Counted from the first letter of the stretch, positions 11,750 through 24,069 are shown. The stretch is DNA of 64,000 nt from Talinum fruticosum (GCA_021018815.1 JAITYX010000148.1:372001-436000), one strand, 5' to 3'. A program made the numbers and translations. The notes: generated from the sequence alone by a model not told the origin.

Positions 11750-12639
11750 GTAGTGGTATTTTGTTGTTAGGTGAGGATAGTAATTTTGATTTATGATTTG
11801 TGTATTTGGAAGAATCTAAATGTAATTGGAATATATTTTCAAATAGAATGTCAAAAAGGACTAATTTGGATGTTAATTGCAAATTTAAAGATTTAAGCTT
11901 TGTTAATGAAATAATTTCACTATATATACACAATGTCAAAAAAGACTAATTTGGATGCCTAAACTTTAAAGATGTTTTTTTTTTGCAAATTTAAAGATTT
12001 TTTTACAAATTGAAAGAATTCTTTTTTACACATTGCCATACACAAATCACTATATATGCACATATTTAAAGAAGTTTTTTTTTTTTTTTTTTGCAAATGT
12101 AAAGATGTGAGGTAAGTGAACAATAAATATACAAATTTGAGAGGCTTAAACATCGTGTTTGAACTTTCCTCACATGAGCTTGCAATACAAATAAGTGCAT
12201 TATGAGTACAATAATTAATACTTGCCTCACATTAAGGTTGTAAAAATTACATCCCTACCAATTTCTAGTTAATGTGTCAAATACCAATAAGTCTAACACA
12301 TATCATCACATAGGCATTACGGAAACAGACAACAATGTTTGAACTTTTCTCACATGCTTGCTTGTCTTTCCAACTAGCATAAGAAGACAACAAAAATACA
12401 ATAATGTTATCTCGCTCACATATTTCATTGTCCAAAACCACAAAGTCCAATACCACAAAAAGTAGGGAACATTAGGGAATCTTCACGAGGCTAAGTGGGG
12501 GTTGGGAGCTACTGGCAACTGAAACTTGACTTCACAACACAAGTTGGCTCCTATCCTGCATAGTAATATTTAAGTGCAATAATGCAATCAATTGATCGGG
12601 GAAAAAAAGAAGAAAAAATTGAAAAGTGTTTACAATACC
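11750..12639. other. No gene seen; AT-rich interior of the MULE
   Basis: Spacer between the converging GRF and transposase genes. It holds T-rich runs and several near-repeats of GCAAATTTAAAGATTT at 11,870-12,110, but no coding signal. Confidence 0.5.
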
Positions 12640-13729
12640 TCAAATGTGCCTAACTCGAAGGGGCTGCCTCGTACCACTGCCTTTGCCTCTACCTCTCATT
12701 CGTCCATGACCTCTGCCTCTATGAAGGGTTGATGACTAAGATGTTGACTGAAGGGGCTGCTTCCGGGTCTCCCTCTTCCTCTGTTTGCTGGTGGTGGGGC
12801 TGAAGATGCAAAAGCTTTGTCGAGGCAACTCTTCTTGTTGTGGCAAATTGTGTGGCAAGCCGTGCATGTCATTTGCCTCCCATATCTCGGTTAATTTCCC
12901 AAGCCTCTTGGGATCTTCATGTGGATCTCTTCTTTCTTTTTTGGTCTTCCGGACATTGGCTTCATATCAAGGGGATCTAGGGGCATTTCTTTTTGGGGCC
13001 AATGTTTATCCCCCACACATGGAAGAATAGCACCTTTATGAGTTTTCTAGTACATATCCTTCTTGAATAAGGATTAACAAACTCCTCTCGCATCCATCTT
13101 CAGCCAAGTGCAGCAAGCTATATGGCATGGCACCAAGGTATTCTGTCAAATCCTATCTCATACAAGTACATGAAGATGCGTTCATGTCCACATGAACACT
13201 ATCTAAATTATGACTCACTTCAAATATTCTATTGCTCGAAGGCAGTGGGTGGCAATGCCTTGATCTGTTCTCTTTCTTTGTCATGCTTCGTTTGATTCTA
13301 AGGCATACATCATGCTCTTTATTCTCCATCATTGCTCTTTTAAGAACTCTTTTTTCCATCAAAGCAACTCTAATATCTTCAAGCATGTAAATCAAATGTT
13401 TCACCCTTGCATGAACAATATAAGCATTAAAAGTTTCTTCCATAATGTTTACAATGAGTGTCATATTTAGTTGCTTTGTTAATGTAAGCCCTACAGAATT
13501 TGGATGGATCTTCTTTCATAAAATCTTCCACAACCTTTGGTGATGCACATCTTATCTAATGCAACCTTGAAATCGGTTTTATTATAAGCCGCGCTACATT
13601 CTAAAATAGTAACTTGAACTCCTCGTTTTGAACTTTCTTCCAGTTGGCATAAATGTGCCTAGCACAAATCCTATGTTCACAGTGTGGAAGGAAATCAAAA
13701 ATAGTATGGCATATTGTTGATGAATATTT

Positions 13730-15680
13730 TTCTGGGAATGATGTATCCAAGTCGAGCTAGAGTAGAAACAAAGGCTTAAACTTTAATCAAACATAACCTT
13801 TAGAACAATGAACTCAAAATGAAAAGATCTTAGTTGAATAATCAATCCAAGGGATACAATCTTATTGATTTGAGATCAATGCAGGGGTAGGCTTTGAGGT
13901 TTACTTGGGCTTGAACCAACAAGGCAGGCTCAAAGAATTACTATGGGTGGTTCCTGGTCGACTCGGAAGGGGCAAAGAGTCCAACTTTAATACCAAACAG
14001 AGGTAGCTTTGAAGTTTGCTTGGGGATTAACCTACAAGGAAGTTTCAAAGACATAGAAGAACACCACTTGGTGGCCAAACCAAGCTACAACAACTAGGAA
14101 TTTAGAAGGGTAGAAGTTTGAATTCACAAACTTTATGAAAACTCATTCAATATTTATCAACAACACTTCATCTCTCTACAAACTGAAATGGAGGCTTTTA
14201 TAGAACCCTTTTCCCTCCAAAATACCTTTCCTAAGTGCTAAGGAAAGAATAAGACTAATTATAATTAATTAATACTAGTTACGATAATTAGTCAAATAAA
14301 TTATAGAAAACAGAAACTACAAAATATTTTGACTAAGCCTTTCTAATTGGCCAATAAAAATCCTTCCTTTAGGTCCTGCTGTGATTTGACTTTGAAAAGA
14401 TTGGTAATGATTGGATCTTGTCACCGGAAGGCTTCCTATTGGACCACCAAAAAGTAGACTGCAGACATAGGAACTTGCTTGCAAGTGGGCTAGTTTTTAA
14501 GGCGTAGAAACGTGGCTAACTGGAGTCACATTTTCTTAATCTTAATTCGTCCTCTTTTGAGTAAAGTCTGCAGCTTCTTTGGACTCGGAAAGACTCCTCC
14601 TTCCTTCTTGAAAATCACCAACCATTAACTAGAAGGGAGTGTGGTTTCTGTTTCTAACTGGGTCGAAATAGTTGGCTGAAAGTCTATCAACCTGTAAGCA
14701 ATCATTAGGTAATGTCCAAAAACAACTAGAAGTGTCTCAATTATTACGGACCAAATAGATGCATGAATTGTCTCAAAAATAGAATATTCCGCTTGAAAAC
14801 TAAGAACTCAACATGCTGAATTGGAAGTCATGCATGGACATTCCTTCTCTTCATAAATCATCTTTCTTGCCCGCATTTAGGACTTGTCCAAGGCCTTGAC
14901 AGACCTCAAATTGCATTGCCTCCTAGTTTTATGCGAGTCTTTAGCTTCTTGTTGAACTTGTGGATGCTTAAACTGGTCCGAATGCTTAGTAAACCCGTTG
15001 GCAGCATTGGAGATGGTTTTTATTAATGTCTAAATTGTTACAAACTAGATCTGAATAAATTGTTCGTAAAATAGCAAAACCGAGTCCAATTAAGAACTCA
15101 AAGGGCTGAGTTTGGTGAATATGGCTGAATGGTTACTTCCTTCTTCACATTGCTCTATTTCCATCATGTTTGACTTGAGCAATGTCATTACACAATTGGA
15201 TCCGCATAGTCGTGACCTTCCTTCTAAAATTGAAGACACGAGATGTTGAAACTGGGTTTTGGGTTGAACACGGACTACTTGCAAAGTATAAATCTAAGTT
15301 CTTGGTTGAACTCAAACTAGTTGTAAAGCTTGGAACTAAGTTCCCAGTTGAACTCGGACTATTAGAAAAGGTTGGAACCGAGTTCACAATTAAACTCGGA
15401 TCGGTTGCATAGCCTGAATCCGAGTTCCCAGTTGAACTCGGATTGGCTAGTATAAGTCATGAATCGAGCTGCAGTCTACAATCGTTGCACTTGTCTCGAC
15501 CTTCAACCGAAGTTGAGCTTTCTAAGAGTTGTACTCGCACACAAGCTTTGCATGATGCTCGTAGAAATATATCCATCAATTGCCTACACAAGACTAAATA
15601 AAATTAGTAAAAAAACTAGTCGAATAATTTGTCAAGTAATTTTGAAAAAATCAGTCAAAAATTAGTCAACTCCTATGTTC
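13730..15680 (-). mobile_element. LTR-like repeat inserted in the MULE transposase
   Basis: It interrupts the transposase between GHK (15,680) and HCEHRI (13,715). A minus-strand TATA-like box (TTCTATAAAAGCC) is near 14,195-14,210. The part 14,050-15,190 recurs in inverted orientation at about 55,640-56,900. No gag or pol is visible, so it is a solo LTR or a short non-autonomous element. Exact edges and target duplication could not be fixed by eye. Confidence 0.55.
15257..15450. repeat. 42-bp tandem repeat, about 4.6 copies
   Basis: Units of 42 bp follow the plan TTCCCAGTTGAACTCGGA, a variable middle, then GGAACCGAG, with about 70-80 percent agreement between units. Because 42 is a multiple of 3, frames through it show 14-residue repeats on both strands. 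A diverged copy is at 48,285-48,460. Confidence 0.8.
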
Positions 15681-15736
15681 ATTCATACCTTATGTCCATC
15701 AAATATGATTGTCCAACCTTTTCCATCTATTTGACC

Positions 15737-16424
15737 TAGGGATGGTAGTGGGTCCTGGACCCGACCTGGACCCGCCGGACCCGAACCATTTAATCGGGTC
15801 CGGGTCTAAAATAATTTGGACCCGATGGGTCCAGGTCAAGTCTAGGTCTAAGCTGTCCCGGTCCGGGTCTCAAAAATAAGAACCGGACCCGACCCCAAAC
15901 CCGTTTAAGACCCGTTTAAGACTCGAATACTAATTTTATTTTTTAAAAAAATTTCAACGAGTAGTATTCATGCAAATTTTGACCCGGTGCAATTTGGAAA
16001 CCCTTCCCACAATTTGTTGTTAAGCTTTGATAGACTTTGAACTTTGTGTTGTCAAACTTTGATGAACTTTGTGTTTAATATATTGGTGTATTTGGTTTGT
16101 ATGAACTAAATATTTGGTTTGTACAATAGGTTGGTTGATAGATAGGTTAGTATAATGCTAAAGAGGTTATATGTAATAAAATTGCTTGTAAATTTACAAT
16201 AATATTAAAATAGGGCACAAAATACTAATTTTTAAACTCATATGATAAAAATATACTTGGACCCATTTAAGACCTGTTTAAGACCCATGGACCCGTGGAC
16301 CCGCTGGGTCCGAGTCTGGGTCCAAATTTTACTGAACTGCCGGGTCCAGGTCGGGTCTGGGTCCAAGTCTAAAAGATTTAAATGGGTGCTGGGTCCAGTC
16401 GGACCCCACCCATTTCCATCCCTA
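15737..16424. mobile_element. Non-autonomous hAT element, 688 bp
   Basis: Ends are TAGGGATGGTAGTGGGT at the left and, inverted, TAGGGATGGAAATGGGT at the right. The flanking 8-mers ATTTGACC (15,729-15,736) and GTTTGACC (16,425-16,432) match at 7 of 8, the target-site length of hAT elements. It sits inside the MULE transposase coding region. The interior near both ends is packed with GGGTCC/GGACCC words and has no coding capacity. Confidence 0.9.
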
Positions 16425-18680
16425 GTTTGACCTACGCAATTGTTGACATTAGTTAGGAACCACTCCCAACTCTCATTATTTCCCCTTCTATAATAGTCCA
16501 AGCAAGGGAAAACATTTGGTTGTTCCCATAAATCCCTACAGACAGACAGTAAAGTACCCCTAAGAAAGTCTTCAAGAAAGCAAGCATCAATTCACAAGAC
16601 ACGTCTATAACCACTTAAAAGTCTTCTCCTAGTCCCATCAAAACAAACAAACAACCTTTGAAAAATTAGGATTTCTCTATCTAGACCAGTTTGCAATAAC
16701 ATTGAAATTTTCTTGTTGCTTCTTCTCAGCTCCTCAATGTACCTTCCTAACCTACTCGTAGTGCTTCCTCATTAAACCATGAAGTATCTTTGCAGTTGCA
16801 TCTCTAATCTTATAGGCAGCCCACTTTGAAATGCAAAGGAGAAAATCATTTTTCACCGACTTTGTATTTCCTTAGCCGACCAATGGGGTTTTTCCTTGAA
16901 GGTCATAATATAATGAGAAGATGTCCAAGAATGTTTAAATTGTGTGTTCTTCTACATGTCCATTGTGCATATATGAGTGTTATGCATTAATTTCACAACA
17001 TAAGTTGATATTCTCCTACCCTAAGAAGTAAACACACTGAACTTACATCCCTTTTTACAAAATGCTCCATACCTTTTCCTTTTTGAGTTTGAAATTTTGT
17101 ACTTCAAGCTGAAACCCTATGCTAAGACATACTTCCTCACAACAATTTTGAACATCTTAGTTGTGGGAAATGTTATGCCTACTTGCAATTTGAATTTCTT
17201 AAAATTAATGTTATCATCAACTCTTGGGACTATTTCTCCTACTCAGTAGGCGATTGTCTTCTTCATTACTTGAAAAAAAAAAAGTCCATTTCATCCTCGG
17301 ACTCTCCATACTCACTATCCCATTCATTGCCTCCTGCGACTGTTCATTTTAAACAACATTGTTGGTTATGACGAGTAGTATGCACTATTGTTTGGCCTAT
17401 TTGTTACCCGAACTCCACCCTTTTATTTTTAGCAACAACACACTCATCATCAGTAGTATCAACATCTTCATCCTTTATATCATCTCGAACCCATTTCACC
17501 ATGATCAGTATCCCCAATGACCTTTTCCCTTCCTATTTACTTGTTCCTGCCTCGGTAGAGTGACTCGCCCACAACTTGTTTATCTCGTTGTCGCCTCAGC
17601 TAAATGATTGCCCACAATATCCTTATCCTCATCATTTAGATTCTCAAAATCATCCTCATTGTAGTCCTCATCATTAGGTTCATAATCACTATCGGTTGAT
17701 GTGCAAATTTCATTTTCACCACGCATAAGTTCAATGTAGGGTTTTGGTGATTTAGGCCTTGGGTCCTCTCAATCATACTCAACATCCTCATCCTCATCAT
17801 TTACATCCTAAAAATCATCCTCAATACTTTTCCATTGCTTTGGGTTTAGGCTGTTTGCTTTAGAATAGGGCACTTTGGGACCTAGTTATTGGGCTTCTTG
17901 GCTAGGTGACTGAGTTTATACTTTGTTGTTAGGGCTCTCTACTTTGGCATTTGGGTTTACACTTTTGGCCTTTGGACTTTTTCCTTTAGAAATGAGATAA
18001 ATTCAACACCTAGTCATTGGACTTCTTTACTAAGATGCTTGAGTTAGGCTATTTGGTTGGGTAACATGTCTTTTGGATTTTGAGTTTTTGGTCTTGGGGT
18101 GCACATCCTTGGATGTGGGGATTGGGGATTTGGATTTAGGAATTAGGATTTTGGGTTTGGGATTGGGGGTTGTGGCTTTCACATGTTGACTTATGGTATG
18201 TCCGACTCGGTTTTCGTACTTGTTTGGGTGAGTCTAGACAAGGCAAAGCATTAGGCAGGACTTCAAGTTCATTTGTCATATGCAACATATACACATGAAG
18301 CTCACAACAACCCATTATGTTTTTAATCATCTCGTTTGCTTCTTCATCACTAAATATCCTCCTCAACCCGTACTCCATTGTTGCACTAGGTATTAAATAG
18401 TAAAATTCAGCAACCCCATCTTACCCAACATCTTTAGCATAACATTTCAACTCAAAGAATGAGAATCTATCTATATCAATAGGCTCAATGCCCCTATAGT
18501 TTTCATCTTCGTACTTCAAATTTTTATTTTTCACAAATCTACCCCGTGATACATGTGAAGCTCAATCTCATCCTCTCTCATTGTCAACACTTTATTTGTA
18601 CAATTAAACATGCAAAAATTCGAAGTGACAAAATCCACCCAAAATTAAACCTACATTGAACAAAACTCCACCATTTAGCA

Positions 18681-19553
18681 TATGTTAAGATAACCGACCA
18701 GGTCATTGGCCTGGTTAGGAGAGTGGGTTAATGGGTCAACTGGTCGAACCGTTTAGATTAGATTAAACCAGCTGACCCGATTACTGGTTGGATGAGGTTA
18801 AACTGGCATGACCTAGTTGACCATAAAATTATTTCTCTATACATCAATCAAGTAAAGACATAAATTTTATATTTTTCAAAATAAAAATTAGGAGAGAAAA
18901 AAATGTAATTTTTATACAAAACTACTAAAATGATAAAAGCCTATATAATTTGAGCTCATAACACTAAATCTTAATCCTTTAAATAAATTGAAACAAAACT
19001 CTAAAACACCCCATGCCACATTTTCTTCCGTCTTAGTTGCGCCCCCTTCTCTCTCATCTACTTCATTTCCTTCATTCTACTCCTCAACTGCTCCAGTGCT
19101 CCCCCTCTCCTATTTTCTCTCTCCTCTCGCTTTGCTTTCTCCGTGTTAATCGTCCCCTCCCCTCCTTCTTTGCTCCTTTAGCCTCCCCTCCCCCTTTCTC
19201 TCTCCTCTACTCTTTCTTTGCTTATTTATTCTCTCGCTTTCTTTCGATTGTCTCTCTCCCCTTCTCTTCTCTCTTCTTAGCCGCCCTCGCCCTTGCTCTC
19301 TGCTCTTCCTCAACCACCTTTGCTCCTTCTCAATGATTATTGCTTGCTCGCCATGGTTGAAATTTAAAAAAATAAGGTTTTTGGGAAAATCCCAAATTGC
19401 GGGCCAGCCGGGTTGATCGAGTTCCCTGGGTCGACCAAGTTAGACCAGGTTTTTCTGGTTCATTGTCTAGAACGATTTTGAAGAATAATCGAACCGTTGA
19501 ATTGGTCGGTTCCCAGTCCAAGCGATTAGTTCGGTCCGGTTTTCTTAACATAA
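18681..19553. mobile_element. MITE, Mutator-like, 9-bp target duplication
   Basis: Starts TATGTTAAGATAACCGACC and ends with the inverted GGTCCGGTTTTCTTAACATA. The exact 9-mer CATTTAGCA flanks both sides (18,672-18,680 and 19,554-19,562). Inside, an AT-rich half is followed by a pyrimidine-rich half (19,030-19,330). Serine- and leucine-rich reading frames there come from the pyrimidine run and are not genes. Other copies are at 46,363 and in the cluster 51,035-55,418. Confidence 0.85.
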
Positions 19554-19939
19554 CATTTAGCATGAATTTAACCTAAATTCTACCAAATTAAACCTACATT
19601 CTACCAATTAAACCTACATTAATATTCTACCGGTTAAACCTCAATTCACTCGAATAATCGGCATAAGTAACGAGGATTCGTACCTATTTTAACCAAAGAT
19701 GTCAAATCTTTGCAAGTTGATTTTCGTCCAAAACCACAACCAACTTTAATCTTCACCACTCTTCGAGATTTTCGTCCAAATAATCCACGATATTTGCTTA
19801 TTATGGAGAAAGGGAATGCGATTGGTATGTCGGAGGGAGTTACTAAGTGTGAATTGGAGAAAGAGAGATTTCGAGATGGAAACCGAGAGAGGGAGTTACT
19901 AGGAGGAGGAGAGAGAGATTTAATTTTTTTGGAATGAGG

Positions 19940-20163
19940 AGAAAGAGAGTAAGCAAGAATTACTGGTTAATGAATAGGGCAAAATAGTAATTTAAGTTTC
20001 CTCCGCTCGACTTGTCATCACCAAATCGATTCCACCACCAATAAACTCGATGGTGGTTTAGAAAAATCAAATCCCCCTAAGTATATTGCACGGGTATCTA
20101 AATTTAAAATACAATATATAAATATCCAATGCCCCCAAAGTAAGGTTTATTTAAATCCAATAA
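19940..20163 (-). repeat. MULE right terminal inverted repeat
   Basis: Inverted partner of 10,701-10,925. It contains CCAAATCGATTCCACCACCA, TGGTGGTTTAGA, GCCCCCAAAGTAAGG and ends at AAATCCAATA. Confidence 0.8.
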
Positions 20164-21164
20164 AAAATCGAACATATTATAAATTTTTTCGGATTATATT
20201 TTTAGGTAATCTTAAAAATAGATGAGATAATTTGTTAAAGTAAGAGAAGATTAATGAATGTGATTAATTGGCTTAATTGATGACAAATATTATCTAATAA
20301 TTGGTGCAAAAATTGATTCAATCCAAGTTTGATCAACATAAATATAATATCATCTACGAGATAGTTACCTGTTCAATTATTTTCTCAAGAGTGGATCACA
20401 TTTAGTTGACCAATAGTTTCATGTGTTGTTTGAAATAGTAGTAAAGGCAACAAGGTATAAAATCAATAGTTAAGACTAATGTCCTATGTATATTAGGTTT
20501 AAACTTTGATTCTCTAATCTTCTTTTGTATTTATTGCACTTTTGTAGTTCATTTGAACTAATAAAGTAGCATTAAAAAATATTAATGTTATGACACTTGA
20601 TATTTCTAATAAACTATGGATATGTGCAATATGTTAAGGGGCTATTTAGATTATTAATTTTCATGATAATTCATTCTAGTAAAATATTTGTTTATTTTAT
20701 TTAGGTTATTATAATTTATTTGCTTGTTTTTTGTGAAGTATTGTAACATTTTATTTTTTATTGAATTAAGCTAAGATATTACTATGTAAAATAAAAATCC
20801 TATAGTTTTAAAATAAGAATAAGGTCCTAGGTGCAATAACTCTAAGTTCGAATCTCACATTCCTCATTATATTGTAATTATATTATACTTGCTCTATATG
20901 ACCATTTGAATTTAAAAATATCTTATATTTGTTAATAAGTCGCGCATCTAATTTGTATACATATTTTGATATGATTAGTAATTATTGATAGAATTGTATT
21001 GAATGATACTAAATGAATAATGATGTTGATGGTTGGGGCGAGTGTGGCCTATTAACGACCATTTTAATGAATCTAAGTATTTGTCAACTTAAATATTATA
21101 AGGTTATACTACGCTAAAGATATTACCAAAATTCTATGTGTAAAGATAATTATTATATGAAATC
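20164..21164. other. No gene seen; AT-rich
   Basis: Very AT-rich DNA between the MULE and the LINE relic, with no supported reading frame on either strand. Confidence 0.5.
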
Positions 21165-21539
21165 TTGACAAAAGACAGAGTCTGAAAGTGGATTGAAATA
21201 AGTGATTCAAAGTGTGTGTTTTGTGGTTAAAAGGAGACTATTGATCATCTCTTTGTGAAATGTCAATTCACACAACAGACTAATCAATAGGCTAACCTTG
21301 ACTCGGGTAGCAACCGATTAGAGAGTTTCTTGGAATCAATATCTAAGTGGAATTCGGCTCTCACGGAAGAATCTTGTCTGTTATAGCACCATTAATTCCT
21401 ACGATTACATATAATGTTTAAAGAGAAAGGAATGCAAGGATCTTCCAAAGAAAGCAAAAGAAATTTGGTAGTATTATACATTATATTAGAGGAGAACTTA
21501 AAGTTCATCTCTTAATAAAAATCGAACTTATAAAGCTTG
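21165..21539 (+). pseudogene. LINE reverse-transcriptase C-terminal zinc-binding region (zf-RVT), left part
   Basis: The frame shows SDSKCVFCG, then KETIDHLFVKC, the C-x2-C ... H-x4-C spacing of the zf-RVT domain at the C terminus of plant LINE polymerases, followed by KWNSALTEESCL and KERNARIF. Stops interrupt it. The CACTA element at 21,543 splits it, and a short remainder resumes at 29,261. Confidence 0.7.
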
Positions 21540-22714
21540 GATCACTACTACGAAATTACTTTCAACGACGGGTCTTTAACGACGGTTAAAAGGACAAACC
21601 GTCATGGAAAATGGATTAGTGGCATTTTTGTAAATAAACAAGACATATGACAACGGTTCTTTCGGATGAACCGTCATCATGTGTCTTTCGGATACGATCC
21701 GAGAACATACCTATAATTTTCACGCCTACATCTCGCTATCTATTCTCGGTCTTATTACTCTTCACGGTTCACTCTCGTTCACTACTACTCAAACCTAGAT
21801 ATGCTCGGAGTAATCCTCGTCGGTAAGTTATCCTCGCCGTTGTTCCTCTTGTTGTTCAATGTTTCCGTTTCGCTCACTAACTATATCCTCCCGTCTCTCC
21901 TCTTTCTTGTAGCTATCTTCTCTTACAAAGTATTTGCATAGGTGGTTATGTGTGTTTCGCCATAAATCCCATCACTCGCTCTTGCCGTTGTTTTCCTCGT
22001 TCTTACGATATGAATCTTTATCATTTCTTATTTTTCACTTTAAGTTATTTACAAGATTTTATATAGTTAAATGTTGAATATATTTGGGGTAATTATGTGA
22101 ATGTTGAGAATGTGGGTAAGCTTAGAGAACGTTAAAATGTTGAATCTTTGTTGAAATGTTGAATATTGAGAATGTGGGTAGCATTTTTTAGTTTATTAAG
22201 TTGGAAATTAGTGAAATGTTTGAGATTTTGAGAAATGGGTTTAGGAGTGTAGGATTTAATTATAGGGAAATAGAATGATAGTTAAGGAGGTAAATCGAAG
22301 AAGTTCATCCAAATTTGTTTAGGGTTTTAGAGAAATAGAAAGATAATTTGGATATAGGGTCATCCCCAAAAACTTGTCATAAAGATATATTTGTATCCAA
22401 ATTTGTTTATTTTGATGAGGTGATGTTGGGGTTGAATTATTTATTCAATTATCAAAATTTGGCATCTAAATATGTTTAGAGTTTAGAGAAATAGAAATAT
22501 TTATAGTTTAGGGTTTAGAAAAATAGAAAAATTTGTGATTTAGGGTGTCGGGATGAAAAGGAGAAAATATAAAGGTGAAAATGTGAAAATTGGAAAGGTA
22601 TTTGGATATAGGGATCTCCCCAAATACTTGTCATAAAGATAAATTTGTTATCAAATTTATTTATTTTGATGAGTTGATGTTGGAGTGGACTAATTTATCC
22701 AATTATTTAAATTT

Positions 22715-23360
22715 TCGGTTTCCTTTTTGGTTGTAAGTTTGTTGTATTGTATATGATCCTAAACTAAAGTACATGATTTTTTGAAGTTTACATAATGCAT
22801 AAGACAATATAATGAATACGAAAGAAATGTTGAAGTCATCCATTTGGTTTGCTTTAACTACCCTAAGACATAACTAGAACCGAATTTCTCATAACCCTTT
22901 TTGACTTTAGCAATGAGATCGAATTCACTAGGTAAGATATATAATCTATGTACAACGTGAGTCAGTACACGAAGAAAGGGAAAAGGGATAAAGACTTTAT
23001 TGGAGAAAAAGGTGGTAAACAATATGGAATTATTACTAGTTTTGTGATTGTTTACCACCTTTTTCTCCGATAAAGTCTTTATCCCCTTTCCCTTTCTTCG
23101 TGTACTTGACCCACGCTACACATAGACTCTATGTCTTGCCTTGTGAACCTTATCTCATTGTTAAAGACAACAAGGGTTATAGGAACTCCGATTGTAGTTA
23201 TGTCTTGGGTTCAGTTAAAGCGAATTAAAGGGAATGACCTCAACATTTCATTCATATTAATTTGTCCTATGCATTATGTAAAACTTTTTAAAAAATCATG
23301 TCTAGTTTATGATAAATGTATGATATATCAAAATTGGAAACAAAAAGGAAACCATATATT
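22715..23360. repeat. Long foldback, arms of about 300 bp
   Basis: The arm at about 22,715-23,030 pairs with the inverted arm at about 23,053-23,355 around a loop of about 22 bases. The innermost 58 bp are almost perfect (from TACACGAAGAAAGGGAAA to GAGAAAAAGGTGGTAAACAA, two mismatches). Outward, agreement falls to roughly 75 percent but stays recognisable through TAACCC, AAGACATAACTA, ACATAATGCATA and GGTTTCCTTTTTG. Both strands would fold into one long hairpin if transcribed. Confidence 0.9.
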
Positions 23361-24069
23361 ATATATACATACTTTTTTGTAGTTTAAAAAAGAGAAATTT
23401 AACCACTACAAAAATAACAAGTTACAACAATGGTCCGTGTTAGGAATATATACTAAGTAACATCATCTTTTTTGTTTTTCATATAATTCAATTAATGGCA
23501 TACTTCATTAAATAATCATATGCATTTCATAAGCTTAGAGAACTCGTTCAAAAATCTATTCATAACAAGTTATCCTAGGTCGCGGTATGTGCATAAATGT
23601 GCGTATAACGCTTAGGATATTAGCTTGGTATGTATAGGTTTTGAATTATCCATGTTGGATACTTTGAGAATAATATGATAATAGGTTATGTGGCTATTAT
23701 AATCTTATCATACATTTGATAAGATATCGCAGGTGCTAATTTCTCCTCTCGTTCTTCGGGTGCAATTATGATGACGATGGGTTTGATGTATATATCTTTA
23801 CTTATTACTACACAATTAAGTAAGGATATACACATTAGTCACTTTGTTTTCATATGTTGTACTTGAAGGACTAAGGGAGATGTCGACGGAATTTTGTCAA
23901 ATGTATGATAAGATTTTGCTACACGGTCTAGGGTCATATTATTCTTGAATGAGTTTAGGACCATCTATCCCTGTAGAAGGATCTTTGGCACATGTCATAT
24001 TATTTGTGCGAAAGTACGTATTTCTCGAATTATATATGGTGAATTTCTTCTTGTGTTTATGGGCAAGGT

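Larger units (their letters stand above)
12640..18600 (-). pseudogene. MULE (MuDR-type) transposase, split by two insertions
   Basis: Reading the minus strand from about 18,580, the N-terminal region (EYGLRRIFSDEEANEMIKNI, 18,136-18,400) is followed by an acidic linker (17,450-17,850). The pre-catalytic region and the segment ACFLEDFLRGTLL ... NNESWEWFL lie at 16,433-16,870. The segment GKGWTIIFDGHK is at about 15,680-15,730. After an LTR-like insertion come HCEHRICARHIYANWKK (13,620-13,715), LIYMLEDIRVALMEKR (about 13,340-13,440), a SWIM finger (SCTC ... IPWCHAI, 13,110-13,180) and an RG-rich tail ending at a stop at 12,640. Several stops and frame changes remain after allowing for the insertions, so it is inactive. 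Order and motifs match the MULE family; it would act on the TIRs at 10,701 and 20,163. Confidence 0.85.
10701..20163. mobile_element. Mutator-like element (MULE) with long TIRs and nested insertions
   Basis: Left and right ends share an inverted repeat of about 220 bp (10,701-10,925 and 19,940-20,163). Inside are a GRF zinc-finger gene (plus, 11,072-11,749) and a MULE transposase (minus, 18,600-12,640), converging on each other. Three later insertions break the transposase side: an LTR-like repeat (about 13,730-15,680), a hAT element (15,737-16,424) and a MITE (18,681-19,553). The flanks AAAAATGGG and AAAAATCGA agree at 7 of 9 positions and could be a decayed 9-bp target duplication. Element size fits autonomous MULEs once the insertions are removed. 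Confidence 0.8.

Noticed and set aside
15257..15450. Regularly spaced repeats as a CRISPR-like array
   Set aside because: The 42-bp units are contiguous and diverged, without unique spacers, in a plant genome.
19037..19336. 99-codon Leu/Ser/Pro-rich frame
   Set aside because: Lies wholly in the pyrimidine-rich core of a MITE; equivalent frames arise in other copies by composition.
20838..20866. A tRNA-like B box (AAGTTCGAATCTC)
   Set aside because: No matching acceptor stem or A box could be found around it.
23404..23425. CACTACAAAAATAAC as the end of a nested CACTA element
   Set aside because: No inverted partner or target duplication recognised nearby.
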